Source of the DNA: Saccharopolyspora elongata
GTDB lineage: Bacteria > Actinomycetota > Actinomycetes > Mycobacteriales > Pseudonocardiaceae
Direction of reading: 5' to 3'
Assembly: GCF_004348985.1 (NCBI RefSeq)
Contig: NZ_SMKW01000015.1
Location: 1-64,000 of the forward strand
DNA: 64,000 bases
Part shown: in pieces, positions 1-8,350 of the stretch
Position numbering within the stretch: position 1 is the stretch's first letter
Layout of the letters: every line of letters starts with the position of its first letter
Made by a program: the position numbers and the translations under genes
The notes under the pieces: generated by a model
What the model was told of the DNA's origin: nothing
The model's input: only the letters and a program-made list of their open reading frames with translations
Databases searched by the model: none

Positions 1-240
1 CGGTTTTCGATGACGAAGCCTCATCAGGAGTTCACTTGCGTTCGCCCTTCAGGTCTTCCCCTTACCCTGTCGCCGACGACGACCCGTCGACACCTTGGGG
101 CTTCTTGTCAGGCAGCTTCACACCCGCTAGTTACCCGGCGAGCATGTGCCCTAGGGGACCAGCCATGTTGGTCACTTGGCTGGAGGGAGCACCATCCTCA
201 CGACGCTCCCCGCTGGTGCGAGCGGCTTATCAGCTCGCAC
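1..240 (-). mobile_element. 5' end of a group II intron, truncated by the window edge
   Basis: Read on the minus strand from position 240 leftwards, the sequence opens with GTGCG, the conserved 5' boundary of group II introns. It continues as GC-rich helices and contains GAACGCAAGT (43 down to 34), a motif found near the end of domain I in bacterial introns such as Ll.LtrB, followed by TGAACTCCTGATGAGGC. No protein reads through this stretch. The intron RNA would run out of the window, so its reverse transcriptase and domains V-VI cannot be seen. The 5' exon on the minus strand starts at 241, directly against the damaged LysR gene. The motifs and boundary are seen; the intron subclass and whether it is active are unknown. 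Confidence 0.8.
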
Positions 241-1138
241 TCTGGAAACCGAGCAGGACCGCGATGCGACCGTCGTCGTGCGCCCGGCGGAGCGCCTCCA
301 CGTGGCGCAACCCGCGCTGAGCCAGCAGATCCGCCGCCTGGAGCAGCAGCTGCGGACACCCCTGTTCATCCGCACGACGCGCCGCGTGGAGCTCACCGCG
401 GCCGGGTCGGTGCTGCTGGAGAACGGGCGGCGCGTGCTGGCCGAGGCGGATCAGGCCCTGAACGCGGTCCAGCAATCCGCGCACGGTGAGATCGGCACCC
501 TGCGGATCGGTTTCGTGAGCTCCGCGGCGCTCACCCTGGTGCCCAAGATCGTGCACGCGTTGCGGGCGAACCGGCCGAACCTGCACCTGGACCTCAAGGA
601 GATGACCACGGATCGCCAGCTCGAAGCGATCAACGAAACCGCGCTGGACGTCGGGATCGTGCGGGAGCTGGAGCCCCAGGCCGGGCTGAACGTGTTCAAG
701 CTCGTGCAGGAGCCGCTGCTGGTGGCGCTCCCGAAGAGCCACCCGCTCGCCCGCCGGCGGTCCATCCGGCTCGGCGAGCTCGCGGCGGAGAAGTTCGTGG
801 GATTCCCGCGCAGCCAGGTTTCCCGGCTCTACGACCACATCGCGGCCCTCTGCCACCAGGCCGGGTTCCGCATGCGGCCGGCGCAGGAAGCCGTTCAGTT
901 CCCGACCATCCTCGGCCTGGTCGCGGCCGGTGAGGGGATCGCCGTGGTGCCCAGCTCGCTGCGCCACCTGCGGCTGCCCGGGTTGTCCTACGCGCGGCTG
1001 GACCACCCCGACGCGGTGTCCCGGATCGCGATCGTCTGCCGGCCCGACCGCGCGAAACTCCCGCTGGTGGCCAAGTTCTTCGAGCTGTCGGCCGCGGTCG
1101 ACCTCGACGGGGAACGCCTGCCCACCTCGTCCCGATGA
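241..1138 (+). pseudogene. LysR-family regulator lacking a normal N-terminus
   Basis: From about 287 the frame encodes a good LysR protein: the second half of the winged HTH (AERLHVAQPALSQQIRRLE), the linker helix and a complete periplasmic-binding-like effector domain ending at 1138. The first 20 or so residues of the family (start codon and helix 1) are not recognisable. The open frame continues upstream into group II intron sequence ending at 240. The simplest reading is that the intron or a linked rearrangement removed or displaced the 5' end. If the intron still splices only in its own (antisense) orientation, the LysR message would not be repaired. The downstream PLP-enzyme gene in the same direction is the likely former target. 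Confidence 0.7.
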
Positions 1139-1205
1139 CGGGGAACGCCGTCGGCGGAACCGTATGATCCGGGCGGGAAGACCGGTACCGGCGAGGGAGA
1201 CGACG

Positions 1206-2198
1206 TTGCACCTCTTGGACCTGCAGACCCCTGCGCTCGTCGTCGACGCCGCGCTGCTCGACGCCAACCTGCGGACGATGGCCGAGGCGCTGCCTGAGGC
1301 CCGGCTGCGCCCGCACGTCAAGGCGCACAAGACGACCGCGCTCGCCCGGCGCCAGGCGGACATCGGGCATCGCGGCTTCACCTGCGCCACCGTCCGCGAG
1401 GTCGAGGGCATGGCCGCCGCCGGGCTCGGCGAAGACCTGTTGCTGGCCAACGAAGTTCTCGACACCCGGCGCCTCGGTGCGGTGGTGCGCGGCGGCGCCC
1501 GGGTGACGCTGGCCGTGGACTCGCCGGAAACCGTCGAAGCCGCCGCGTCCGGCGGTGTCCGCGAGGTGGTCGTCGACGTCAACGTCGGCCTGCCGCGCTG
1601 CGGCATCGACCCCGCCGCCGCGGGCGAGCTCGCCGATCTCGCTCGCAGCAAAGGACTTTCCGTTCGCGGCGTGATGGGGTACGAAGGCCATCTCATGCTG
1701 CGCAAGGACCCGGCGGAGCGCGCCGAGCGCGCGGCCGAGAGCATGGCGCTGCTGCTGGCCGCGCACAAGGACGTCGGCGGCGATCTCGTCAGCGCGGGCG
1801 GCACCGGGACGTACGCGGTGAACACCTGGGCCACCGAGATCCAGGCCGGCTCCTACGCCCTGATGGACACCGCCTACGCCGAGCTCGGCCTGCCGTTCCG
1901 GCAGGCCCTGACCGTCCTCGGCACCGTCATCTCGGCCTCCCCGAAGTGGGTCGTCGCCGACGTCGGGCTCAAGGCGCTCGGCATGGACCACGGCAATCCC
2001 GCGATTCCGGGCGCGCGCGTGCACTTCTGCTCCGACGAGCACCTGACCTTCACCCCGGAAACCCCGGCCCAGGTCGGCGACCGGGTCCGGGTGCTCCCCG
2101 CGCACGTCGACCCGACCATCGCGCTGCACGAGCGCATCCACGTCGTCGACGGCGACGAGGTCGTCGAGGTCTGGCCCGTCGACCTGCGCGGCTGGTGA
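1206..2198 (+). CDS. D-threonine aldolase / D-serine dehydratase-like PLP enzyme
   Basis: About 330 residues of the fold-type III (alanine racemase-like) DSD1 family. The PLP lysine lies in RPHVKAHKT (K39) near the N-terminus, and a metal site PAHVDPT lies near the C-terminus. In characterised relatives His-x-Asp is typical of Mn-dependent D-threonine aldolases and His-x-Cys of zinc D-serine dehydratases, so the His-Val-Asp here favours aldolase or another D-hydroxyamino-acid lyase. The TTG start is chosen because GAGGGAGA lies just upstream and the protein then begins HLLDLQTPALVVD as relatives do; ATG 1164 is possible but lacks that spacing. It follows the damaged LysR gene. Substrate is inferred only. 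Confidence 0.78.
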   Translation: MHLLDLQTPALVVDAALLDANLRTMAEALPEARLRPHVKAHKTTALARRQADIGHRGFTCATVREVEGMAAAGLGEDLLLANEVLDTRRLGAVVRGGARVTLAVDSPETVEAAASGGVREVVVDVNVGLPRCGIDPAAAGELADLARSKGLSVRGVMGYEGHLMLRKDPAERAERAAESMALLLAAHKDVGGDLVSAGGTGTYAVNTWATEIQAGSYALMDTAYAELGLPFRQALTVLGTVISASPKWVVADVGLKALGMDHGNPAIPGARVHFCSDEHLTFTPETPAQVGDRVRVLPAHVDPTIALHERIHVVDGDEVVEVWPVDLRGW

Positions 2199-2300
2199 CG
2201 CGTTCGCGACTTTCCCGGACCGGTCCCGCCCGCGGTTCGCCGTGCATTAGGGTTGCGCCACCTCGTCCGAGGCTGGCCCGGCTCGTGGATGGGAGTGGCG

Positions 2301-4076
2301 GTGCGGATCGGTCAGTTGATCAGCGGCCGGTATCGGTTGGCGGAGCAGATCGGTTCCGGCGGCGGCGGGACGGTCTGGCGCGCCGTCGACGAGGAACTGG
2401 GCCGGGATGTCGCGATCAAGCACGCCGTCTCGCGGGACAGCGAGCACGGCGCCGAGCGGATCCGGCGGCTGCGCACCGAAGGCAAGATCCTGGCGAAGGT
2501 GAACCACCCGAACGTCGTCACGTTGTACGACGTGGTGGACGAGGGCGGCGAATGGCTGCTGGTCATGGAATACCTCCCCGCGCCGGACCTGGCCCACCAC
2601 CGCATGCTGCCGCCCGCGCGGGTGGCCAGGCTCGGGGCGCAGCTGGCCGCTGGCCTGGCCGCGGTGCATGCCACGGGCATCCTGCACCGCGACATCAAGC
2701 CCGGGAACGTCCTCGTCACTGCCGACGACATCGCCAAGCTCGGCGACTTCGGCATCTCGCGCGCCGTGCACGCCGACGTGACCCTCACCGAGACCGGCCT
2801 GCTCTCCGGCACACCGGGTTTCGTCGCCCCCGAGGTGGCCAACGGCGCGGAACCCACTGCGGCCTCGGACGTCTTCTCGCTCGGCGCCACCCTGTTCGCC
2901 GCGATCGAGGGCGTGACGCCGTTCGGCGAATCCGGCAATCCGTTCGTGCTGCTGCGGCAGGCCGCGGCGGGCAAGGTCGCCGCGCCCAGCCAGGCCGGAC
3001 CGCTCACGCCGGTGCTCGCCCAGCTGTTGCGGGTCAATCCGGCGAAGCGGCCGAGCGCGGCGGAAGCCAGGACGATGCTGGAGAACGTCGCCGCCGACGT
3101 GCCGGTCGAGAAGCGGCGGCGCGGTCGCGTGGTCGCGGTGTCCGCTGCCGTCGTCGGCGTGCTGGCGGCCGGCGCCTTGGTCGCGACAGGCTTTCCGCCC
3201 ACGTCTGCGGATCGCCCCGCGACTGATCGGGCCGGAGCGCCGAAGCCGGTGTCGCCGATCGGCGAGCCCCGCACAGCCGACCCCTGCGCCCTGCTCGACC
3301 CGGTGACGCTCACCCGGTTCGGCGAAACCGACCTGAACGCCGAGTACGGCAACTTCAACCGGTGCGACGTCATCGTGGATTCCGGCGACGGCGAGGTGGA
3401 CGTCGAGGTGCTGTTCTCCGCCGCCGACGGGCCGCCGGAGGGCCGGATCGAGAAGATCGGCGCGCTGGACATCGTGCGGGAGCCGCAGGAAAGCGACGAA
3501 TGCGCCCGCATCCTGCCGATGCCCGACCAGCGAACCCGGATCGTGATCACCGCGGACCAGCTCGGCGAGGGCCGGTCCGATCTGTGCGGCATGGCCGAGG
3601 CGGCGGCCACGACCGCGGCCGGGGTGCTCGGCCGGGGCGAGGTTCCGCGCCGGCCCGCGCCGAATCCCGCTTCGCTGATCAACGTCGACGCCTGCGGCCT
3701 CCTCGACGGCGACGCGCTCTCGCGATTCCCCGGTGTCGACGCCATCCGCCCGGAGCCGGGCTTCGGCGGCTGGAGCTGCCGGTGGAACAGCACCACCGGA
3801 CCGGCCACGCTCCGGCTCATCTTCGACCGGCACCAGCCGCCCACCGCCGACGACGGGCGGCCCGTCCGGTTCGGCGACCACCGGGCGTTCGTCGAGCCCG
3901 AGGGCTACGGCGAGGAGTCGTGCCAGGCCGGCATCGTCCACCGCGAGTACCGCGGCGAGGACGGCCAGCTGGTCGAGCGGCTGCTCGTCGTCGTGATGGG
4001 CCCGCAACCCACCGACGAGCTCTGCCGACTGGCCACCGCCCTCGCCGAACCGGCCGCCGCCGGCCTCCCCGCCTGA
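2301..4076 (+). CDS. Membrane-anchored Ser/Thr protein kinase with DUF3558-like extracellular repeats
   Basis: About 591 residues from GTG 2301 (GGGAG five bases upstream; ATG 2289 is the alternative). The PknB-type kinase domain spans about 8-262, with a glycine-rich loop, the VAIKH lysine (K40), HRDIKPGN (D131) and DFG (D149). A single membrane helix lies at about 277-298. The outer part has two homologous cysteine-containing modules, starting PCALLDPVTLTRF and ACGLLDGDALSRF, each resembling the DUF3558 lipoprotein domain rather than the usual PASTA repeats. The role is transmembrane signalling by phosphorylation; ligand and substrates are unknown. It converges with the FHA-domain gene, a possible phosphothreonine reader, which is suggestive but not proof of a partnership. 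Confidence 0.9.
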   Translation: MRIGQLISGRYRLAEQIGSGGGGTVWRAVDEELGRDVAIKHAVSRDSEHGAERIRRLRTEGKILAKVNHPNVVTLYDVVDEGGEWLLVMEYLPAPDLAHHRMLPPARVARLGAQLAAGLAAVHATGILHRDIKPGNVLVTADDIAKLGDFGISRAVHADVTLTETGLLSGTPGFVAPEVANGAEPTAASDVFSLGATLFAAIEGVTPFGESGNPFVLLRQAAAGKVAAPSQAGPLTPVLAQLLRVNPAKRPSAAEARTMLENVAADVPVEKRRRGRVVAVSAAVVGVLAAGALVATGFPPTSADRPATDRAGAPKPVSPIGEPRTADPCALLDPVTLTRFGETDLNAEYGNFNRCDVIVDSGDGEVDVEVLFSAADGPPEGRIEKIGALDIVREPQESDECARILPMPDQRTRIVITADQLGEGRSDLCGMAEAAATTAAGVLGRGEVPRRPAPNPASLINVDACGLLDGDALSRFPGVDAIRPEPGFGGWSCRWNSTTGPATLRLIFDRHQPPTADDGRPVRFGDHRAFVEPEGYGEESCQAGIVHREYRGEDGQLVERLLVVVMGPQPTDELCRLATALAEPAAAGLPA

Positions 4077-4109
4077 GCCCCTCCTCGGGGTGCGGCGCGC
4101 ATCGGGGGT

Positions 4110-4157
4110 CCGCAATTTCCATTGAAATCGAAGGTTCGATTTCAATGGAAATTGCGG
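4110..4157. repeat. Paired-palindrome element, copy A (24-bp spacing)
   Basis: A perfect 48-bp inverted repeat: two 23-bp arms round a GG centre. Each arm contains its own near-palindromic core (ATTTCCATTGAAAT at 4115-4128 and ATTTCAATGGAAAT at 4139-4152), with centres 24 bp apart. It lies between the convergent kinase and FHA genes and could end transcription from both sides, although no T-tract follows. The same architecture recurs at 41047-41094. Confidence 0.85.
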
Positions 4158-4240
4158 AGTCCGGACGGCGGTCGCACCTCCCGCAGCGAGCCGCCACCCG
4201 CACCGCAGCGCACGACGAGCGTGGAAACAGGCCCTGCGGC

Positions 4241-5032
4241 TCAGGCGTCGAGGACCCGGAGGTCCGGCGGCACCAGCGTCGTGCTCTCCAACAGTTCGCG
4301 GATGAGGTTGTGGTTCAAGGTGTTCCCGACCGGCTCACCGACCTCGTCGCGGGTCAGCCCGGGCACGCCGCTCTTCGACAGCCTGGCGCGGACGTCGACG
4401 ACGTCGTGCTCCACCCGCTTCGCCGTCCACCCGGCATCCGGTTGCAGCTCGGCGAGGTGTTCGGCGGCCTGCCGCCAGGACAGCGGCTGCGGGTACGCCT
4501 CGTGCATCAGGTAGCGCTGGCCCAGGACGACCAGGAGGAGCTTCTCGGTCGGCGAGAGCTTCCACGTCCTCGGCGGCTGCGTCGGGTCGCTGTGCTGCGA
4601 CGCGGGCGGCTGCCCGTCCGGCCCCGCCACGTACAGCTCCAGCAGGTGCTCGCGACCGCTCGAACCGCGCAGGAACAGCGGCGTGTACCCGGTGGTGAGC
4701 GGGACCGGCTCGTCGTCGGCGAACAGCAGCCGCGAGCCGGGGAACCGGACCGGGAGGCGCCCCGTGTTGTGCACCCACCAGTGGTCCAGGTGGTGGGTCA
4801 GCAGCCCGTGGTGGCGGCTGATCCGCCGGTCGTTCTCCCCGACGCAGACGTGCACCTCCGGCCGGTTGCGGCCGAACACGATCGTCCGCCCCTCCCGCGG
4901 CCGGACCGTGATGCCCCCGGTGACCGACAACGCGAAGATCGTGCCCGGCGCCGACCCGGGCACCCCGAACGCCAGGCTGCCGTGCCCGGCCGCGAGCGGA
5001 CGACCCCCGGCCACCTGCAGGTTCTCGCGCAT
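4241..5032 (-). CDS. FHA-domain protein
   Basis: 263 residues. The start at 5032 is chosen for a clean GGAGGT a few bases upstream; an upstream in-frame ATG at 5071 has none. An FHA domain at about 45-110 is shown by FGRNRPEVHVCVGENDRRIS, SRHHG and the later VHNTG, the residues that contact phosphothreonine in this family. The C-terminal half (after PRTWKLSPTEKLLLVVLGQ) looks like a wHTH or helical domain often found with FHA in actinomycetes; I do not recognise a catalytic motif. It is transcribed alone, convergent with the Ser/Thr kinase. Confidence 0.85.
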   Translation of the reverse strand: MRENLQVAGGRPLAAGHGSLAFGVPGSAPGTIFALSVTGGITVRPREGRTIVFGRNRPEVHVCVGENDRRISRHHGLLTHHLDHWWVHNTGRLPVRFPGSRLLFADDEPVPLTTGYTPLFLRGSSGREHLLELYVAGPDGQPPASQHSDPTQPPRTWKLSPTEKLLLVVLGQRYLMHEAYPQPLSWRQAAEHLAELQPDAGWTAKRVEHDVVDVRARLSKSGVPGLTRDEVGEPVGNTLNHNLIRELLESTTLVPPDLRVLDA

Positions 5033-5119
5033 GCCACCTCCGCTTCCTCGAACGCACCCGCAGCATTCCACGGCCGGCCGGGAGCCCTCCCCGAATCGGT
5101 GCGGGGCCGCTGCCGGTGC

Positions 5120-6367
5120 TCAGGACGTGACGGCGCACTGGCCGCGATCCTCGCGCGCGGGCCCGGCCGCAGTCGGCCGCACGTCGAAGTCGAAGATCGC
5201 CGCCGGGACGTAGAGCGTGCAGCAGGCGTTGGGGATGTCGACGATGCCGCTGATCCGCCCCTCGACGGGCGCCGAACCGAGAAGCAGGTACGCCTGTTCG
5301 CCGGTGTAGCCCCACTTCTTGAGGTACTCGACGCCGTTGAGGCAGGCACGCCGGTAGGCGGTGGTGGCGTCCATGTAGTGGTTGGTGTCCGTGTCGTGGT
5401 CCACCGAAACCCCGGAGAACGACAGGAACTCCGAGTACCGCGGTTCGACGTTGCCCGGCATGAACACCGGGTTGGTGGTGATGCCGAACTTGTCCATGCC
5501 GCCCTTGATCAGGTCGACGTGCAGGTCGATGAAGCCGCCCATCTCGATCGCGCCGCAGAAGGTGATCTCGCCGTCGCCCTGGCTGAAGTGCAGGTCGCCC
5601 ATGGACAGCTTCGCGCCCTCGACGAAGACCGGGTAGAAGACCCGCGACCCGCGGGTGAAGTTCTTGATGTCCTGGTTTCCTCCGTTCTCCCGGGCCGGAA
5701 CCGTCCGGGCGCCCTCCCGGGCGATCCGCTGCGCCTCGCTGCCGTCCGCCTGACCGGCCAGCGCCCCGGGCTCGGTCGGCGGCAGGGCCAGCGGTGGCAC
5801 GCGGTTCGGGTCGGTGTCGATGAGCGCCTGCTCCCGCCGGTTCCACTTGGCCAGCAGATCGGCCGATGGCGCGGTGCCCATCAGGCCGGGGTGGGTGATG
5901 CCGGTGTAGCGGATTCCCGGCAGGTGCCGCGAGGTGCACTGCTGCCCGTGGAAGTCCCAGATCGCCTTGTAGGCGTCCGGGAAGTAGTCAGTCAGGAAGC
6001 CGCCGCCGTTGACCTTGGCGAACACGCCGGTGTAGCCCCAGCCCTGGCCCGGGGCCTCGCCGGTCTCCTGCGGCACCGGCCCGAGGTCCAGGATGTCGAC
6101 GATCAGCAGGTCGCCGGGTTCGGCACCCTCGACGCCGATGGGGCCGCTGAGCATGTGCGTGAGGTCCAGGTCGACGTCCCGGACGTCGTTGGCGGAGTCG
6201 TTGTTGCCGAGCTGCGCGTCGGTCCACTCCCGGCATTCGACGCGGAACTCCTGGCCGGGCCGGACCATCGCGGCCGGCGGGATGTCCGGGTGCCAGCGGT
6301 TGTGCCCCGGCACCGCCTGCTCCCGCATCGACTTCGACTGGTCGACGCTGAAAATCACTTCTGGCAT
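5120..6367 (-). CDS. fmdA: Formamidase (acetamidase/formamidase family)
   Basis: 415 residues, the usual length for FmdA of Methylophilus and Mycobacterium. Formamidase hydrolyses formamide (and weakly other short amides) to formate and ammonia in the cytosol. Family blocks are conserved throughout: PGHNRWHPDIPPA near the start, then FHGQQCTSRH, GGNQDIKNFTRGSRVFYPVFV, LHFSQGDGEITFCGAIEMGG and a C-terminal DIPNACCTLYVP. It lies 12 bp after amiS and is the last gene of fmdB-amiS-fmdA, so nitrogen from imported amides is the evident purpose. The organisation supports formamide or short-chain amides as substrate. Confidence 0.93.
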   Translation of the reverse strand: MPEVIFSVDQSKSMREQAVPGHNRWHPDIPPAAMVRPGQEFRVECREWTDAQLGNNDSANDVRDVDLDLTHMLSGPIGVEGAEPGDLLIVDILDLGPVPQETGEAPGQGWGYTGVFAKVNGGGFLTDYFPDAYKAIWDFHGQQCTSRHLPGIRYTGITHPGLMGTAPSADLLAKWNRREQALIDTDPNRVPPLALPPTEPGALAGQADGSEAQRIAREGARTVPARENGGNQDIKNFTRGSRVFYPVFVEGAKLSMGDLHFSQGDGEITFCGAIEMGGFIDLHVDLIKGGMDKFGITTNPVFMPGNVEPRYSEFLSFSGVSVDHDTDTNHYMDATTAYRRACLNGVEYLKKWGYTGEQAYLLLGSAPVEGRISGIVDIPNACCTLYVPAAIFDFDVRPTAAGPAREDRGQCAVTS

Positions 6368-6379
6368 GGGAAATCCTCC

Positions 6380-7018
6380 TCACTGATGTGCCGGACGGTG
6401 GGGCGCGGACAACCGGAAGCCCCGGACCGACCACACGCCGGTGGTGAACAACCACAGCGCGACGAAGACGACGACGCCGAAGATCACCAGCGCCATCGCG
6501 ATGGCGTTCGGGTTCCGCCAGTAACCGGTCATGATCAGGAACGACGGGATCGCGGCGGTGACCCAGCCCTCGATCGCGGCGACCCAGCCTGTGTAGCGGG
6601 TGAGCCGCTCCATCTTGAGGCCCAGCAACAGGAAGAACAGCAGCCACAGGAAGGACCAGTACAGCCAGATCACGCCGAACGGGCCGTCCCCGAGCAGCCG
6701 GAAGTTCGCGAACGAGTAGCCGAGCGCCATGATGGCGACGAACAGCGAGAACCAGCCGACTCCGCTGGTGTCGAAGTCGCCGAGCAACCCGATCCCCACG
6801 TACAGGTAGGTGAAGCCGAACAGGTAGATGCCCGACGCGCTGAGGACCGTGACCGGGTCCCCGAGGTTCACCGCGATCAGGATCGTCGGGGTGATCACCT
6901 GGAGCGCCCCGACGAAGAGGTTGAACACGCCGATCGCCTTCGGGTCGGCCTTGCCCAACAGCATGACGCCGTTGAGGAACAGCACGGCGCCGACGTACAG
7001 CAATCCCACGTATGCCAC
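6380..7018 (-). CDS. amiS: AmiS/UreI-family amide or urea channel
   Basis: 212 residues with six or seven strongly hydrophobic helices, beginning VAYVGLLYVGAVLFLNGVML, the typical opening of the AmiS/UreI family of short-chain amide and urea channels. The GTG start at 7018 is chosen because GGAGGT lies at a good distance and the first helix begins at once; the frame runs far upstream without family similarity. The family forms inner-membrane pores passing urea or small amides. Position between the zinc-ribbon FmdB gene and formamidase supports formamide or acetamide uptake. Confidence 0.9.
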   Translation of the reverse strand: MAYVGLLYVGAVLFLNGVMLLGKADPKAIGVFNLFVGALQVITPTILIAVNLGDPVTVLSASGIYLFGFTYLYVGIGLLGDFDTSGVGWFSLFVAIMALGYSFANFRLLGDGPFGVIWLYWSFLWLLFFLLLGLKMERLTRYTGWVAAIEGWVTAAIPSFLIMTGYWRNPNAIAMALVIFGVVVFVALWLFTTGVWSVRGFRLSAPHRPAHQ

Positions 7019-7049
7019 CGATGACACCTCCGCTGGCGCCTGGGCCCGG

Positions 7050-7322
7050 TCAGGGGCGCGGGAGCCGGGACAGCGACGGATGCGGCTCGGGCGGCTTCCT
7101 GCGGGGCACCTCGGTGACCACCTCCGGCTCCGCGCCGCTCCGCTCCGCCCGGTCGAGCGCGGCGGCGAGCCGCGCGGGCACGGCGGCGAGGTGCGGTGCG
7201 GAGAAGATCCTGCGGGCCGGTCGCCCGCAGTGGAGGCACTCGTGCGTAGCCGAGGCCGTCCCCATCGGCTGGTGCGTCTCGAATCGACCGCACCGAGGGC
7301 AGTCGTACTCGTAAGTCGCCAT
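7050..7322 (-). CDS. fmdB: FmdB-type zinc-ribbon protein
   Basis: 90 residues. The N-terminal 45 form the FmdB/CxxC zinc ribbon: MATYEYDCPRCGRFETHQPM then CLHCGRPARRIFSAP, giving two CxxC pairs. The rest is charged and probably flexible. FmdB of Methylophilus was proposed as a regulator of the formamidase operon; this has not been shown for most homologues. It is the first gene of fmdB-amiS-fmdA, 31 bp before amiS. Confidence 0.85.
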   Translation of the reverse strand: MATYEYDCPRCGRFETHQPMGTASATHECLHCGRPARRIFSAPHLAAVPARLAAALDRAERSGAEPEVVTEVPRRKPPEPHPSLSRLPRP

Positions 7323-7614
7323 GGCCGGCCCTTCCCCCGAAGACCTGAGACCGATGCGATCCCGGTCTGCGGTCGCCGGCCGGAAAATCGCGGACCGGCG
7401 GCCCAGACCCGAGGAGACTCCCGGTGCTGTGCGCTGTCAAGGGCGGCATGATCTGCGGAGACGCGGCCCGGGCGATCGGCTTGGGCGTGGCGCGCGGCAC
7501 TGTTGACTGCGCGTGCCCGCCTACCCAATAATTTCCACCCAACAGAGTGAGCACCCGTCGGAGCGGTCACAGCATGCAGGCGGCACCCGACACGATCAGA
7601 GTGGGTGGCTGTCC
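7323..7614. promoter_or_regulatory. Divergent intergenic region, fmdB operon / zinc-ribbon gene
   Basis: A 292-bp gap between divergently transcribed genes that must hold the promoter of the fmd operon. A relatively AT-rich patch lies at about 7525-7550. I see no clear dyad operator or riboswitch in it. The assignment is by position only. Confidence 0.4.
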
Positions 7615-7806
7615 ATGCGTCCCCGACACGATCCCCGCGGTCACATCATCCTGACCGCCTGGCTGTGCCCGGGCTGCGACGTCGCCGGACGTTCCGCGCC
7701 CGAGAACGAGCCGGAATGCTGGAACTGCGGCGGCCCGGTCGTGGTCACCGCGCGCCCCTCGGTTCCCGTCGCCGAACCTGCCGCCGGCTCGCCGGCCAAC
7801 TCCTGA
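7615..7806 (+). CDS. Small zinc-ribbon protein
   Basis: 63 residues from ATG 7615 (GGGTGG upstream). One compact zinc ribbon: CPGC, 12 residues, then CWNCGG, followed by a short low-complexity tail rich in Ala, Pro and Val. The four cysteines suggest a single zinc. It is divergent from fmdB, another CxxC protein, so a link with the amide operon is possible. I do not recognise a named family. Confidence 0.6.
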   Translation: MRPRHDPRGHIILTAWLCPGCDVAGRSAPENEPECWNCGGPVVVTARPSVPVAEPAAGSPANS

Positions 7807-7884
7807 CCGTCCGTCCACTGTGCACTCCGGTCGACCCTCGACCGACGCCGGCGCCGCCCGCATGCGCAGCGTGACTGATCCGCT

Positions 7885-8145
7885 ACGGATCGAACTCGGG
7901 GCGAAAGACCCCTTTACCGGCCTTTTCCTGGCAATACCGTGACAAGTACCGGCAAGAAGCCGGTGAATCCGACGACGTACTCACGTCGCCGGGGTCGGCA
8001 GAAAAGCACCGGGAGTCCCGGTGGGCTCTTCGCGCCCCGGAAAGGGCCCGGTGCGGCAATCCCCATCACGGGATTAACGAGGGATCACGATGCAGATCAG
8101 CACAATCTTCAGCAACCGTCACGGCTGGCGCTGAGCCGGCTTTGA
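7885..8145 (+). ncRNA. Possible structured leader with a 14-codon ORF
   Basis: A run of short inverted repeats without a long gene: GGGGCGAAAGACCCC, ACCGGC-AAGAA-GCCGGT followed by GAATCC, GACGACGT-ACTC-ACGTCG and CACCGGGA-GT-CCCGGTG. It ends in a ribosome site (GAGGGA, 8079-8084) and a 14-codon ORF at 8090-8134 (MQISTIFSNRHGWR). This looks like a structured RNA leading into a leader peptide, but I cannot match it to a known riboswitch: GGTGAATCC recalls c-di-AMP (ydaO) elements, yet their other signatures are missing. Low confidence. Confidence 0.3.
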
Positions 8146-8209
8146 CGTCCTGAGAACCTCTTCCAACCAGTAACCACATCCAACCCAATAGACCAGTCCA
8201 GCATTTCCG

Positions 8210-8241
8210 GTAGCTCCCGTCTGCATTGAGGCGGGAGCTAC
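8210..8241. other. Stem-loop upstream of the TIGR03086 gene
   Basis: Perfect 10-bp arms GTAGCTCCCG / CGGGAGCTAC around a 12-base loop, about 110 bp before the next start. No T-run follows, so it may be an attenuator-like stem or the terminator of a short leader transcript. Confidence 0.45.
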
Positions 8242-8350
8242 TGCTGCGTCGGGACGACCCTCGTAGTCCACACAGGACTCGAACACCGCGCGGAAGTACC
8301 GGGGCCGATTCCCGCCGGACACGGGCCGGCGGCGCCACCATGATCGACTC

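Noticed and set aside
3362..7024. A 1220-codon open frame across the kinase end and the fmd operon
   Set aside because: It runs through the kinase in another frame and then antisense to fmdA and amiS; no start with a ribosome site and no family match.
7885..8080. A ydaO (c-di-AMP) or cobalamin riboswitch
   Set aside because: Only GGTGAATCC and GCCGGTG-like words match; the ydaO CCGTCAGCTAACC region and the cobalamin B12 box are absent.
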